DNA of 44,007 nt, taken from NCBI RefSeq assembly GCF_000003605.2, contig NW_003124902.1, positions 436,418 through 480,424 of the forward strand, in the 5' to 3' direction. This DNA is from Saccoglossus kowalevskii (taxonomy: Eukaryota; Hemichordata; Enteropneusta; Harrimaniidae). The translations under genes were made by a program, and so were the position numbers. This document shows positions 12,080-22,972 of this stretch, piece by piece. Positions within the stretch are counted from its first letter, which is position 1, and each line of letters starts with the position of its first letter. The notes under the pieces were generated by a model that did no database searches, had not been told where the DNA came from, and saw only the letters and a program-made list of their open reading frames with translations.

Positions 12080-12660
12080 GAACACTTTCGTTAGATGGCA
12101 ATTACTGTAGCTTTGCCCGACATCCACTGCCTAAATTCGTGGTACAACGTCGTACATGAACAAAATAGAATCTATTACAATACCTCACCCATATAACTGA
12201 AATTGAATCCGGGCTACTACAACTCGATCAAAATGATTTTAGATGCGATCCGGGATGAGATACTGATGACACACAATTCGGGGTCAACGAGGGTGACCGG
12301 AGCGGTCGAAAAATGAGCACGTGAAATCTTGATGGGTAAATTGGCAAAATGTTGGGATTTTCATCAAATACAATGATTACGAACGAAAGGCGCATAAGCT
12401 ATTACCTAGCCGACGTTAGAAATCTGTATTCCTCTTCATGTATTGCAATACAGTCAAACCCTAAATCAAACACTAAATGGTCAGTGACATCTCCGTATCT
12501 CTCTTGAGAATAGTCAACATTGAAGGAATCCGTGAAGATAACATCGATCACACTTACAACAAATCGATTTGAACATCGACTTTCAAGAGATTGATATAAG
12601 GTCTGATACCGGTGGAGAAGGTGTCATTTCAACGCGGACGTGTGATTGTGATGCTATGTT
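12080..12660 (+). pseudogene. Polinton capsid-side gene, penton/PC1-like (fossil)
   Basis: Two family-like stretches are visible: LNSWYNVVHEQNRIYYNTS followed by LNPGYYNSIKMILDAI (about 12,130-12,255), and FQEIDIRSDTGG (about 12,583-12,618). Both patterns are familiar from the Polinton gene next to the integrase, which is thought to encode a minor capsid (penton-type) protein. Broken. Confidence 0.55.
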
Positions 12661-12699
12661 TTCGGAAAGCTCGTCCTTCGCTGAAAAAAAAAACAAAAA

Positions 12700-13060
12700 A
12701 AAAAAAATTAACAGACATCGACCTTACATGAATCAATTGGACGAGAACTGCTACGCAGATATGGAATCTAACGTATGTTTTCGGGATGGCAAGATCGGCC
12801 GTGCCTCTATCAACACAGGGTCGGAATGCCACATTAAAACCACCGCTCAATGCCTGTTTAGGTATTCTAGGTGATGTTGTCATATGGAAAAAGTCGCTTC
12901 GAGTAAAGCAAAGACACTGGGTTGTCAAATTACTTCTTCGGTATTAGGCAATTTATTTGGAAGATCCTCTAAAACGACTCAAGAACGCACCATAAAAAAA
13001 GAAGACAGCAACAAGACACATTTCTTTCTAGGCACAGAAGAGATCTCCGGATATAATTGA
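12700..13060 (+). pseudogene. Polinton minor virion gene region (fossil)
   Basis: Weakly recognisable basic, alanine- and lysine-rich content just after the penton-like gene and before the capsid region, in the place usually taken by a small membrane- or DNA-associated virion protein. Contains an A-rich run at 12,683-12,708. The assignment rests mainly on gene order. Confidence 0.3.
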
Positions 13061-13064
13061 CTGA

Positions 13065-13520
13065 ACTTTATGGGTTTCGCACACACTCCTGCAAAGATGC
13101 ACAGACAAATTCCTCTGACACAGACAATTTGTACTACCTCCAGCCGGAACGGAAGTGACTACATCGATATTNNNNNNNNNNNNNNNNNNNNNNNNNNNNN
13201 NNNNNNNNNNNNNNNNNNNNNNNNNNNNNNNNNNNNNNNNNNNNNNNNNNNNNNNNNNNNNNNNNNNNNNNNNNNNNNNNNNNNNNNNNNNNNNNNNNNN
13301 NNNNNNNNNNNNNNNNNNNNNNNNNNNNNNTACAAAATCCGAGATGACGGATGAGCAAGGTAACTAATCAAAAATCGCTTCGAGTCACTGAGTAGAGCAG
13401 ATTGGGATAGAACGTATACCCCAATTGTTAGGCTAAATGGTACAGCTGTTTTCAAAAAGAATTCGTTTGAAAAAAGGGCAAAAAAAATTGAAAAAAGGAG
13501 AAAGAAAGCAATAACAATAG
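13065..13520 (+). pseudogene. Polinton capsid region around the sequence gap (fossil)
   Basis: The sequence before the gap ends in an ACATCGATAT stretch that fits the conserved YIDL region of the capsid gene. After the gap, SLSRADWDRTYTPIVRLNG and a basic tail (13,395-13,510) resemble another conserved virion gene end. The gap prevents a firm reading. Broken. Confidence 0.35.
13172..13330. other. Assembly gap of 159 Ns
   Basis: Run of undetermined bases inside the Polinton capsid region. It is the only gap in the window; no gap lies at the centre or edges of the inverted duplication. Confidence 0.99.
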
Positions 13521-13560
13521 ACTTTCAAGACTTTCACAAAGTGCCATATATTTAAAAAAT

Positions 13561-14433
13561 ATCACATGTCTGTGAAGGCAACCTGTGATTTGTTGTCTGT
13601 CCAAGAAGATGGTGGTAAGGATCATAATTATTATATTACCAGAACCAAAATTAATCGTGTCATATATATTTTGATCATAAACATTAACCCGCGATCATAC
13701 AACAATCGTAGCATTTCGGGATAACCATGTTTTATCACATCGAACAATCCCCCACACAATAACAATACATGAATTTGAATTGTATTTTTACTGCATGTAA
13801 CATTGAGCAACTTTCAGCAGTGTGATAGATGTACAGCATTTTTTGTAGCATTGAAAATGTCTTTTTATTCATAATGATTCAAAGTAAACAACTAAGTGCA
13901 CTAAGCGCAGCAATTCAGGAACGCAGGAAAGAAGATTTATTATGCAATCTCATTAATTACCAGATAAGCAATACCCAATGTCATATTGTGTATTTTCTTT
14001 ACAAAACAAGTCTGAAAACAAGTAAATGTTATTTCACAACAAATAAGAAAAAGCAGCCATACTACAAATACAATTCATGATGTCAGATTAGTGGATGAAC
14101 GTCGTAAGTTGTTTGTTAGCCCGCCCAAAATTATTGATATGTTGGTCGCATTTTCACTAATCTCAAACACCAACAAAACAACAATATTTTACAACCAACA
14201 GACTGTCCATAGCAAACCACAAATTCATATATATTTTATGTTGTACCTTTACTAAAAACGGATATATAATTTTCCAGATCCCGACAATATTTTATTAAAG
14301 CTATATAATTTGTTGTAAAAAATATTACAAAAACCGCCAATATCTATTTTGTCCACCAACTAGTCTGTTCAAATTCTTGGTTGGACACTTACATAATCTG
14401 TAATGTAAGTCTTGGTTCCTTAACTGTTAATGA
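13561..14433. other. Non-coding stretch downstream of the sulfotransferase gene
   Basis: AT-rich. The open frame at 13,829-14,080 (plus) has no recognisable content. I see no exon or RNA gene. Confidence 0.45.
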
Positions 14434-14439
14434 TTTATT
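14434..14439 (-). terminator. Poly(A) signal of the Gal3ST-like gene
   Basis: AATAAA on the minus strand, about 80 bases beyond the stop codon, a usual distance for the 3' end of an animal mRNA. Confidence 0.6.
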
Positions 14440-14517
14440 TGAAAGGCAAAACAATGAATAAGTTCAACATTTTAATTTAGCCCTCGCCCGAAATAATTCA
14501 ATTTTAGAACAATATTG

Positions 14518-16448
14518 TCAAAATCGCCAGTAGAATATTTTTTTTCTTATACTCTCTGTCTCTATGTCATAACGCGTTTTCTTTAAATGTCGAACATAGT
14601 CTGGGATAAACATTCTTGATTTATTACAGTATGATGCATCGAGGTTGAACCTATCATTCCAATTTGATTTGTCGACCTCAAAAGTTAGCGAGTCATTTCG
14701 TGAAGCACGTTTACAAAAAAACAGGAAGTTTTCATTGATGTTTCGAAAATGGTCAACTTCTTCCAGTATTCCGGGCGACTTACTAATACGTTGTTTGAAT
14801 ATTGCCAAGAAGTGCTCATACAGGGTAAAATCGGCTTGATTAAAGTGACGATACAGCTGTTCAGTATTAGGTTGGACCGGCGTATTTCTTTTCCTCACAT
14901 TGATGGGTATATACAGTATATCTTCAAGTTTCCAACACAGCATGCGTCTCAGGAGTATCAATGATTCGTCATAGTATTCCAATATCATCACAAGGTCGAA
15001 GTCAGTTTCAATCTTATTTACAAATTCCATGATAGCGTGCACGTCATCATACATTTTAGGAGGTAATCCTAAATCAAAAGCCATGAAATTTCTCATATGT
15101 TTATAGCTTGTGGCATTTTCCCATTTGTAAAAACGCCCCGGATTATTAAGAAACGTTTCTAAATGGTGTGTAGTATTTCCAATAACATTTTCAACAACTT
15201 TTTTCCATCCAAAAAAAATAAATGCCGATTTGAACTGATTCCACGGATGGCGCAGAATAGTAACGTACTTCGTATTCTCTGCCATGATATGAGCAATAGC
15301 GTGTCTGTTATATATGCAATGAAGACACATTATGTTGAATTTGTCATTGTCTGATTGATGTATGTAATGTTTCTCCTCTAACGGAAATGGCCAACCAAAA
15401 CCTGAAAATTTGAATGTGGGTAGAACAATAGAGAGATTTCTGATGTCAGCAAAACGTATGAACATCTGACATGTAGTTTCACTTCCCGTTTTGTGTGTTT
15501 TCAAAAAAAATACATTGGTTTCTCCTCGACAGTGCACACGCGGGAACGATCCATTACCGGAGTGTTCTTTTATAATAGTGTAACGTGGCTCTCGCAGCTC
15601 TACCAAATCACTGAAACAAAAATACAGTATACATATCAGAAATAATGCAAGATTGATTAGACAGAAATACATCTCTTTTTGAATAGTTTCATATTTGATG
15701 TCTTGTAACTGGAAAGTTATGTTCAAGTAGGTTGTGTTTAAAGATAGCTAACAGTATATCAATGTGAATATTTTTAACAACAACAAAAGAAAGTACATTC
15801 ATCGAATTTAGTATTCATTAAAGGTACACATAATTATTTATTGGCCTATCAACACATAACACGTTACTATAAGACAAATGATAAACTGAATTTATATTAC
15901 TCTGTGTGTGTTTATACTTGATAAATAAAACATTATTATTTATTTATTTTAGATTGCCCATTTGTAACCCTATACAGATGTATTAAATTATGGCGTAACA
16001 CATTAAAATACTGCGGCGATGTTTGGTAATTCACACCACCTTCAAAGAAATGACAAATGATAGTTAAAAATACTTTAGTGTTTACTTACTTCTTTAATTT
16101 GGTGGTTGCTAGTTGATAGTACTTTGGAGTAAAATGTTTCCCGTAACTTGCATTGTTCGATCTAACAACATGATTTGAAAGATTCGTTTTATATAAGATG
16201 CTTGACGAGTTATTATCTAATACCAATATATTTTCGTCTAATAATAGAGCTGACATATTTTGATAATTGACGTTAATATTGAACGTTCGTTCATGGTGAT
16301 GTAGTTGTCTTGTATCGTCTTTTCGTGCATATGACTTGAACATTGTGTCTAGTTGAGGTAGTCGTATTTGGACAAAAACTACAAGAATAGTGATTAAACT
16401 TAAGCCCAGGTAAAGACTGAATCCTTTTCGTGTGTCCAACCCATTCAT
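14518..16448 (-). CDS. Galactose 3-O-sulfotransferase-like enzyme (Gal3ST family), two coding exons
   Basis: Golgi type II membrane enzyme predicted to move sulfate from PAPS to the 3-OH of galactose in glycolipids or glycoproteins. Coding exon 1 is 16,448-16,090 and exon 2 is 15,610-14,518, joined across a 479-base GT-AG intron (donor GTAAGT, acceptor TTTTTGTTTCAG). Both sides are in phase 2, giving 483 residues, which fits the family. I chose the ATG at 16,448 because an acceptor (TTTGTTTGCAG) lies five bases before it. The methionine at 15,726 is intronic. Residues about 10-28 form the signal anchor. The 5'-phosphosulfate loop KTHKTGSET is at about 157-165, and the 3'-phosphate site ILRHPWNQFKSAF is at about 238-250. 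Several N-glycosylation sequons follow. The frame looks intact. Which acceptor it sulfates cannot be told from sequence. Confidence 0.88.
15611..16089 (-). other. Intron of the Gal3ST-like gene
   Basis: GT-AG intron of 479 bases, with a near-consensus donor and a pyrimidine-rich acceptor. A phase-2 codon is split AA|T, so the reading frame continues from the stem region into the catalytic domain. Confidence 0.85.
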
Positions 16449-16453
16449 TGTTT

Positions 16454-16464
16454 CTGCAAACAAA
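16454..16464 (-). other. Splice acceptor of the first coding exon
   Basis: TTTGTTTGCAG ends five bases before the ATG, implying at least one further upstream 5'UTR exon. That exon is not identifiable by eye in the next 1.7 kb. Confidence 0.6.
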
Positions 16465-18169
16465 GTATATGAGAAAGTATTCATTCATAGATTACGGTGT
16501 AAGGACATTCATAACTATTGTGATATGTACGTTTTTATTATAAAATACAATAAATGTCATATTCGATATGATATTCAGTCAGTCAGGAAATTCTCGTGTC
16601 TTGTGTCCATTGTCACTGGGCGTATTTTTGTTTCACAACTTGACCTATAACATTTGTGTATTATGCCACTTTAATACCAGTATTATGCCACTTTAATAAC
16701 AATCAGAAAATATGAATTAGTGTAGTTCGGTTTGCATTTTCTGTGTGTTAATTACTGCTATATAGAATAAAAATTAAATGTTTCAAGCTTATGCAATAAC
16801 AAAATCATTCGCGATTGCAAATATTACGTATGTCAGCTAGTTGCTTCTAATCTATTTGAAAGTAAAGGGCGTATATATTCACCAATTTTTTGGTTTACAA
16901 GACTTATTGTTTACAAATAACGCTATATTGAAAAATACCAAGTGTTTTAAATACCACATTTCAAATATCCAATGAACTTTCAAACATTTGTTGTATTATT
17001 AAACACTAGGTTGGTTCTACTACCCAGCCTCCATGCAGTTAAAAGAAAAAAATTTTTTCGAGGGGTAATTTTGCTCACATGTATGACAAGGTTTCATGAT
17101 CTGATTTGATGATCACAATTCTGCTGATGTTAAATTAAAGTGTTTCACAAAAGCCTATTACTAACCACACCGTACATAGTGGCGTGAATCGACGTGGACG
17201 AGTTTCATGCTCTTTGCATGACTTTTTGCAGGGTCGACAAGAGGAAGACGTGCAATGACATGAAGCTTGACAATTAGTTACCGTGCGCGGGCGTATAAGA
17301 TGCAATACATATTTAATGTCATTTGATATCATATTCACCCTGCCATGTATCCGATATTATTTACATGTTTTATTTTTTTCAGGAACAATTATTATTATTC
17401 AACTGTGTAACCATTTGTACATATCCGAATAGCACACATTTACCGTCACATTGCCTCGATTGTTAATAGAAAAAAAGTAAAACCTAAATACCATTTAAGA
17501 ATAAATTATACAGGCTATGTACAATATTTATCTTAGATTTTGTGGTCAATTTAAATAATAATAAGCGATCTTATGCAGAATTATTTATAGCTCAACATTT
17601 TTAAAAATTGATATTGAATGATACAGACCTGTTATATGCTCAAATCTGGGATTCTGCAGTGGAGTACAAAAATGTTTTGTCGTCAAAAATGGAACTGAAT
17701 ATGATCATATACGAGTTCATTGTCAGTCGTAATGACGTGAATTGCTAATGGCCTGTGATTGGTAGATATCAGATCAGATTCAGATCCGCATACTTGACCG
17801 AGATAGGTAGGTATTAACAGATGAATATATAGATACAAGACATACGTACAACCTAGGCGGAGCAGGATACTTAATTTTCCACAAAGTACTCGCCATAATA
17901 TTAAGGTTTGTAGTGTTACGATGTTATGCTTTCAATCATTCATCCGATGATTCTCCGCGCAAAACAAAGCAAATGACATAACCAATTCTTACTTGAATTA
18001 GAATGTTTTGTACTCGTGTATATCGAATGGGTGTAGACAAAATTGATTGTATTTTGTATTATTGTAATTTATCTATCAACCATTGACTGTGTTACTGGTG
18101 TGATTTGTACATCAAAGCACAACAAACTTCGTTGATAAAATTTGGGCAGATTACGATCAGCAATATATA
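16465..18169. other. Non-coding stretch upstream of the Gal3ST-like gene
   Basis: AT-rich. It should hold the promoter and 5'UTR exon of the sulfotransferase gene, but neither can be placed. TATTATGCCACTTTAATA is directly repeated at 16,659-16,676 and 16,681-16,698. A cysteine-rich minus-strand frame near 17,150-17,280 has no recognisable family. Confidence 0.4.
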
Positions 18170-18760
18170 TATATAGTGATAAAGTGGTGGGGTCTAAAAA
18201 TTATGATACATTTTTCCTTCAAATATAAAATGCATAGTTTGCTGGAGCTATTATACGGGCTACCGCGAGCAAGAATTTTCCATTGAATTTTATATTCAAT
18301 ATCTTTTTCTTTGAGTGACCAGACATGTTTACTTAGTTCTGTCGCATTTCTGGAGGCCTGATTGCTAAATGAGGCCGAGGGGTTTCTGTATCTTGTTTTG
18401 AACTCATTCCCAGTAAGTCCGACGTACGTTTCGCTGGTGTGTTTGTCTAAACGCGCAACTTCCGCTAAGTATACGACGCCTGACTGCCGTCTAGTGGACA
18501 TGTTTTTTTTCTGGCAATTACATAACTTGTTGGCTTTCGTTTTGTCAGTTGTAGTGTTCTTTTCGGTCGCGATTTGGTGTTTGTTTTTCTTGTTGATGGT
18601 ATTTTTGACGTTGTTCAAACAACTATTTTCTAGAGGTTGTTGCCGGTAGGAAAGCACTTGTCGATTAGATCCAGGAATCGCTTTCCTATACTGTTGCGGA
18701 CGTTGCAGCTATATGGTGGATTGAACCAAAGGACGTTGCTACGCGGCCGGGTTTTTTCTA
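18170..18760 (-). mobile_element. Penelope-like retroelement remnant with GIY-YIG domain
   Basis: On the minus strand, a segment near 18,730-18,650 (NVRNSIGKRFLDLIDKCFP) matches the region between reverse transcriptase and endonuclease of these elements. It continues into a 166-codon frame (18,657-18,157) that starts with a basic linker, then a Cys pair (LCNCQKKNM) and a GIY-YIG nuclease domain. The domain shows VYLAEV for the first motif, YVGLTGNEFKTRY with the expected arginine, LSKHVW, YKIQWKILARG, and a C-terminal LKEK. The segment upstream is out of frame with this, and no reverse transcriptase core is present, so it is a 3' fragment. The GIY-YIG frame itself is fairly well kept, which suggests moderate age. 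Confidence 0.75.
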
Positions 18761-19330
18761 ACTAACTGTGTCTCTCGCACTGCATCCACAGTAAAAGGTT
18801 CTTGCCACCATTAGTATCAACCTTATTATGCACACTGGGCAAAATAGTTGATATACGGCGGGTATTCCAGTAATAAGCTAAACATCCTGAAAGGTCCATT
18901 TAAATCACGTTGGTCATGAAAACTTAGGACAATCACGTGGGGTTTGACGGTTACATGGTGGTTCTACTTATATCTGGATCCTGTGGGTTGGTTGTCTCTT
19001 GGTTACTCGGTTCACAGGGAGCTCAGGAACTATAATCAACTGTACGCAGTCTCTATGAGCGGGGGTATCGGATGGTATCTAGTGTAAGAAATAGACAAGG
19101 GATGAAGGCTTCAGCCAGCTCACATTTTTTAAACTCGGAAAAACGGTCAAAAAGAATAGAAAATAAAATCTAAAAAAAACAACAGCTTGAAGAATATTGG
19201 TTGCTCTTTCAAATTTCACTAAAGCCTTACCTATATTTTACCGATATCTGCATAATAAATCAAGAAAACTAGACAAATTGACTCCATTTATGAATAGTTA
19301 ATGGTTGGAGGCGTGGCTTGTTCGGAATTT
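18761..19330. other. Non-coding stretch, nothing recognised
   Basis: Possibly more of the retroelement at its left part, but no frame is readable. Confidence 0.35.
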
Positions 19331-19432
19331 GTCAACAACCAATCACATGACTGGTTACGAACCAGTTGAGCGAGGCTAACCGAGTCGTAACTTTGGTGTG
19401 GTTCGTAACCAGTCTTGTGATTGGTTGTTGAC
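19331..19432. repeat. Imperfect hairpin, 34-bp inverted repeats
   Basis: The left arm at 19,331-19,364 begins GTCAACAACCAATCACA and ends GGTTACGAACCA. The right arm at 19,399-19,432 is its reverse complement at 33 of 34 positions, with 34 bases between. It is probably a small foldback element (MITE-like). It lies about 310 bases outside the visible left end of the big inverted duplication, though it may belong to the arm if that extends beyond the window's right edge. Confidence 0.8.
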
Positions 19433-19881
19433 ACATGAATTAAATTATAGTGTAAGTAGTTACACGATGTGTATATATAAATTAAAATTTGTACTACTCT
19501 CAACATTTGTTAATCGAACATATCATCTTGATTATAACATTATTTTACTATCTATGATTTCCAGTGCTAAATAATAATTAATTTCAATTTTGCAACCGTG
19601 TGATACAACGACTAACGTATTTTTGTTTTGACTGACCATGCAGCCCACATAATACTTACATTATTGACATATGTTTCTGCGGGACTGAAATGTGAGTAAT
19701 ATACTTTAAATTCAAATTTAGCAACATAATGATCACATCCTTAAGGTGGAATTGAGATTAAAGCAGTTGTTAATGCTCATTAGATATTTGTCAGTTATTT
19801 TCAACTGTGTTTCTTTACCTCATATTATTATATATTACCATTGTAATTGATATTACCTTCACTATCAGCACATATAATTTA

Positions 19882-21478
19882 ATGGAGATTCGTTCTATTC
19901 TCATTATGTACGTAATTCGTCACGCTGAGCGAAAATTGAGAAACAAACAAAACGTATGTACGTTTTCTTTACTAATGATGTTTACTTTTAATTTGTTCAA
20001 GTCTTGGGATTTCCATGATTATGGCGTATACATTATGTCTCGTGTAAGCTTTTCTTTAAACATTAGAAATGTCTTCACGAACATGACTACGGTATGTATT
20101 TGAAATAATTATTCGTTATAATTCTGCAATGGAAACAATCTCATCATGAACGAATCATTTTTGTCCAGCCTAGAGAACATATTTTGTTCAACAAATCGTT
20201 GTGTTGCAATGTGCGCAAATTAAATTCGAGGGATTATATATTGACTGATCGTAAAATAATGTGATCAAATAGATGAATTTCACAGTCCGAAATACTATGT
20301 ACTGTACAACATACATGATGACATTGCAAAGAAATTGATATATTGTACATATAAATCAACGCATATTGACTTGTGAAAACGAAATGATTTTTACGTTTAA
20401 TTTTTTTTTGCAGGATATAATCGCTGGAGAATATAATAGTAAGTATATAAAATTGACTGTCTAATTAGTTAAAACTAGTGGATACGTTCAGTGTTTGCTA
20501 TTATGTGTACGGTGAGTGGATAGGTTGAATCAACATTGGAAAACAAGATTATTATATATGACGATGATGGAAGGGTTACTTGACAATAATGTCCGAAAAC
20601 CAAACGTGAAAGTTTGTTAAGAGGTTCCAAAATATAAAATTGGTTCCGTTTATCACCGAGTGATTATGCACACAACAGAACTTCAATCTATTAAAAGTAG
20701 TTTATAAATAAATAAACGCTGCTCGCACTGATAAATATGATATATCGAAGATAATATTTGGTAATCGTAGTCCTAAATAACTATATAAGAAAATGTTAAA
20801 ACGTACAGGTAGAACATTGGAACGTAAGAACGCGCATGAACCATAAATTAGAATCACAAACAAAAAATCCACAATAGAACAAATAACGCGCTTTAGGTAG
20901 TGAGCTCAACAAATGAGTTGAACTGTTTGTTGATTCCATGGGGTTCTTTAGTTCCAAGGCGGAATATAGTTGAGTATATTTTTGCACTGATACATTGTAC
21001 GTTTTAGCGTTAAGAAGTTGCATTAAATTCGATAGTGAATGTACTATATGTTTTGTACGTTTGTTCACCTAAACTTGAGCATGGTTTTGATTATATAATA
21101 AATAAACGTTCCAGATTATATCACCCTAAGATGCACGTAACCATTAATCGTAAATTATATGCCATTGCACTAATAACAGCGTTATTTTGAATTGTAGGTG
21201 ATGTAGTTGTTACGTATCATCAATTATCCAATAACTGTTATGAGTTTAAAATAGAAGGAGCAAACATCGTTTTTACTACTTCGATATTGGTGGACTATGA
21301 AATCTACGACATGCATGGAGCTCCAATCGATGGTGGCAGTGTTGTCATCGAACAAGACCATATTCTGACAACCATTAAATGCCATGTGCCTCCAGAATCA
21401 ATTGATTCCAATCAGTATTTTATGACTGGGTTCACATTTCCATTTGATTTTGAGGAATCTATTGGTACGATTAACTAA
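19882..21478 (+). CDS. Unknown type II membrane or secreted protein, spliced, left copy
   Basis: Proposed exons: 19,882-20,091, a 25-nt microexon 20,414-20,438 (between TTTTTTGCAG and GTAAGTA) and terminal exon 21,198-21,478 (after TGAATTGTAG). The phases agree exactly and give 171 residues. An alternative first donor (CGT|GTAAGC, exon end 20,043) keeps the frame and gives 155. The start has a basic stretch (RHAERKLRNKQN) and then a hydrophobic run (VCTFSLLMMFTFNLF), so it could be a type II signal anchor. The last exon contains YHQLSNNCYEF and IYDMHGAPIDGGSVV and ends ESIGTIN. An AATAAA lies five bases past the stop, so the 3'UTR may be very short. I recognise no family. The matching copy in the other arm has the same exon lengths for exons 2 and 3, which supports coding. 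Confidence 0.6.
20414..20438 (+). other. 25-nt microexon, left copy
   Basis: Runs from GATATAATCG to ATATAATA, flanked by a long T-tract ending GCAG and by GTAAGTATA. Same length and near-identical sequence in the right arm. Confidence 0.65.
20652..21196. other. Segment present only in the left arm
   Basis: About 545 bases of the left arm are replaced on the right (about 42,990-43,068) by an unrelated stretch of roughly 80-100 bases. It contains a minus-strand open frame (20,796-21,068) of no recognised content and supplies the acceptor of the terminal exon of the unknown gene. Confidence 0.55.
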
Positions 21479-22077
21479 CCGAAATAAAACATGGGTGATA
21501 TATGGTTTGTTAGATTTGTGGTACTTGGAACAAAAACTAAATGAATATCGAAACACAACACGAAACTGGAAGATTTAAGCCAGACGTAACATATTAAAAC
21601 CCGTTCTCGCGAAATGATTGATTATTGATTGGAAAGCAAGAAATATATTGTTCGTTTACCCATGTTGGATCAGATAACTACTGTGTTCTTTACAGTTGAT
21701 GTTTTTACAATGTATTAAAATGGCAATAGTCCCAGCAGCCAGATGAATATGAAAAGATATGAAAAATCGTTCTACTCTACAGATACAAATACTACTTACA
21801 ATAATGTCAATATTGTTTTATAGCCAATATTTTTATGAAAAATACATTGAAATGCAACATGTAATTGTTTGTTTGACAGAGGTTTGTTGTTATAGTGTAA
21901 CAACCGCAGTTATGGCTTTCAGCCTCGGACTGTTAATAAGAAGCTGACCATAATTGCGGCTGTTGCACTGAATCACCGTGACTACATGTTTTGAGTAACG
22001 AAAACAGAAGAAATTTATAGAAGAACTTCATGGTGGTTTTTGTCATAATGCCTAGAAATGTAAAGAACTTTATACAA
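21479..22077. other. Intergenic, left arm
   Basis: Convergent space between the unknown gene and the small membrane-protein copy. The short frame 21,759-21,947 is not conserved as a frame in the right arm. Confidence 0.45.
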
Positions 22078-22290
22078 CTATTTGTCCACTGTTGACGAGC
22101 CATTCTCTTCATTCCTCATACTTTTAATGCAACCTAGTTCCGACTAGCGTTGGACATTTTTTATAAAAATATTCGCACTTTTGTTGCCGAGAATATATGC
22201 AATTGACATCACAGTGACGACATATATGGCTATATATACAATATAGTACATTATAAATGAATACTGAGCTGAATTGCTTGCAGAAGCCAT
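22078..22290 (-). pseudogene. Small single-pass membrane protein, left copy, disabled
   Basis: Left-arm counterpart of the 70-codon gene at 41,927-42,139, with the same total length (213 bases) from ATG to stop. The N-terminal part (MASASNSAQYSF), the hydrophobic segment (about residues 13-35) and the LGNKSANIF stretch are kept. The codon for Trp49 (TGG on the right) is TAG here, ending the product after 48 residues, before the polar C-terminal tail. The tail beyond the stop is still readable. This is a host gene copy that has lost its tail; the rest shows mostly conservative changes. Confidence 0.6.
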
Positions 22291-22972
22291 ATTGGAAACT
22301 TTATCATTTTTTTCAATAATTTCAATTATTCTATTTATTATGGATAGAATTACAATTTGCCTATCAATACTAACGACCAATACATGACAGATTAGCATAT
22401 TTGACATGGGCAGACGAGCAGAACATATCGTAAATGATACAGCAGAAGAAAATAATGACAGTGCTGGCTAAATTTAAGATAAGTGACTTGTATAGCAAAA
22501 ATAATCTGCTCTATTTTGCAACCATAGGCTTAAATAAAAAAAAATGTGCATCGAACATCGCCTTAAATTAAAAAAAAAAATAGCTGTACGAAATCCCATT
22601 GTACATATGGGCCTACTTGACTCTGCTTCGAAGTGTTTGAATTCTGTTTACACAAGCTAAAATAATAAAATGTATGTGCGAATAAGCTACATAATATCAC
22701 ACGCATGGCAACAAAAAGTCTTTATTACAATATTTTGATGCTAAATTTAATTATAGAAACATAAATTACGTATCATATTTTGAATAGAAACTGTCAGAAT
22801 GAAAGGTGTCTATGGCTTCATAATATTTTTTACATTATCCCACGATAAGGTAAAACTCTGCAAGTATATTAATTGAAACACAGAAAAACATTCACCTAAA
22901 TCTGTTTAATTCTGATGGTTGTTATTTATAACAATAATAAAATTATCGAAAGCTTTATGTTGTATTCAGAGA
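22291..22972. other. Intergenic, left arm
   Basis: AT-rich with A/T runs near 22,540-22,580. Right-arm sequence matches except for a 0.47-kb right-only insertion whose empty site is near 22,725. Confidence 0.5.

Larger units (their letters stand above)
5300..13560 (+). mobile_element. Polinton/Maverick fossil, broken, with a LINE and an LTR-like block inserted
   Basis: A self-synthesising DNA transposon of the Polinton/Maverick group, read on the plus strand. Recognisable in order are protein-primed DNA polymerase B (about 5,340-7,480), packaging ATPase (about 7,720-8,130), two small virion-type genes (about 8,150-8,900), an integrase start (about 9,060-9,370), an integrase chromodomain-type tail (about 11,875-12,030) and capsid-side genes (about 12,080-13,500). 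The integrase is interrupted by a decayed LINE and an LTR-like block. The element is broken in many places across every gene, so it is an old, inactive copy. I could not find terminal inverted repeats, and a run of Ns hides part of the capsid region. The boundaries given are those of recognisable content, not of the true ends. Confidence 0.8.

Noticed and set aside
15613-15726. Start of the Gal3ST protein at the methionine at 15,726, with a second hydrophobic segment
   Set aside because: A strong acceptor (TTTTTGTTTCAG) at 15,611 and a phase-matched donor at 16,089 show that this stretch is intron; the true anchor is in the upstream exon.
17135-17338. Cysteine-rich minus-strand frame (CQASCHCTSSSCRPC)
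   Set aside because: Suggestive cysteine spacing, but no family, no signal peptide in frame and no splice signals that I trust.
18162-18176. AT microsatellite as a feature
   Set aside because: Too short to be informative; lies at the edge of the Penelope-like remnant.
19954-20001. A 48-bp intron between NKQN and SWDF in the unknown gene
   Set aside because: Both splice-like sites exist, but the interval is open in both arms and encodes a hydrophobic run that fits a membrane anchor, so read-through is the simpler reading.
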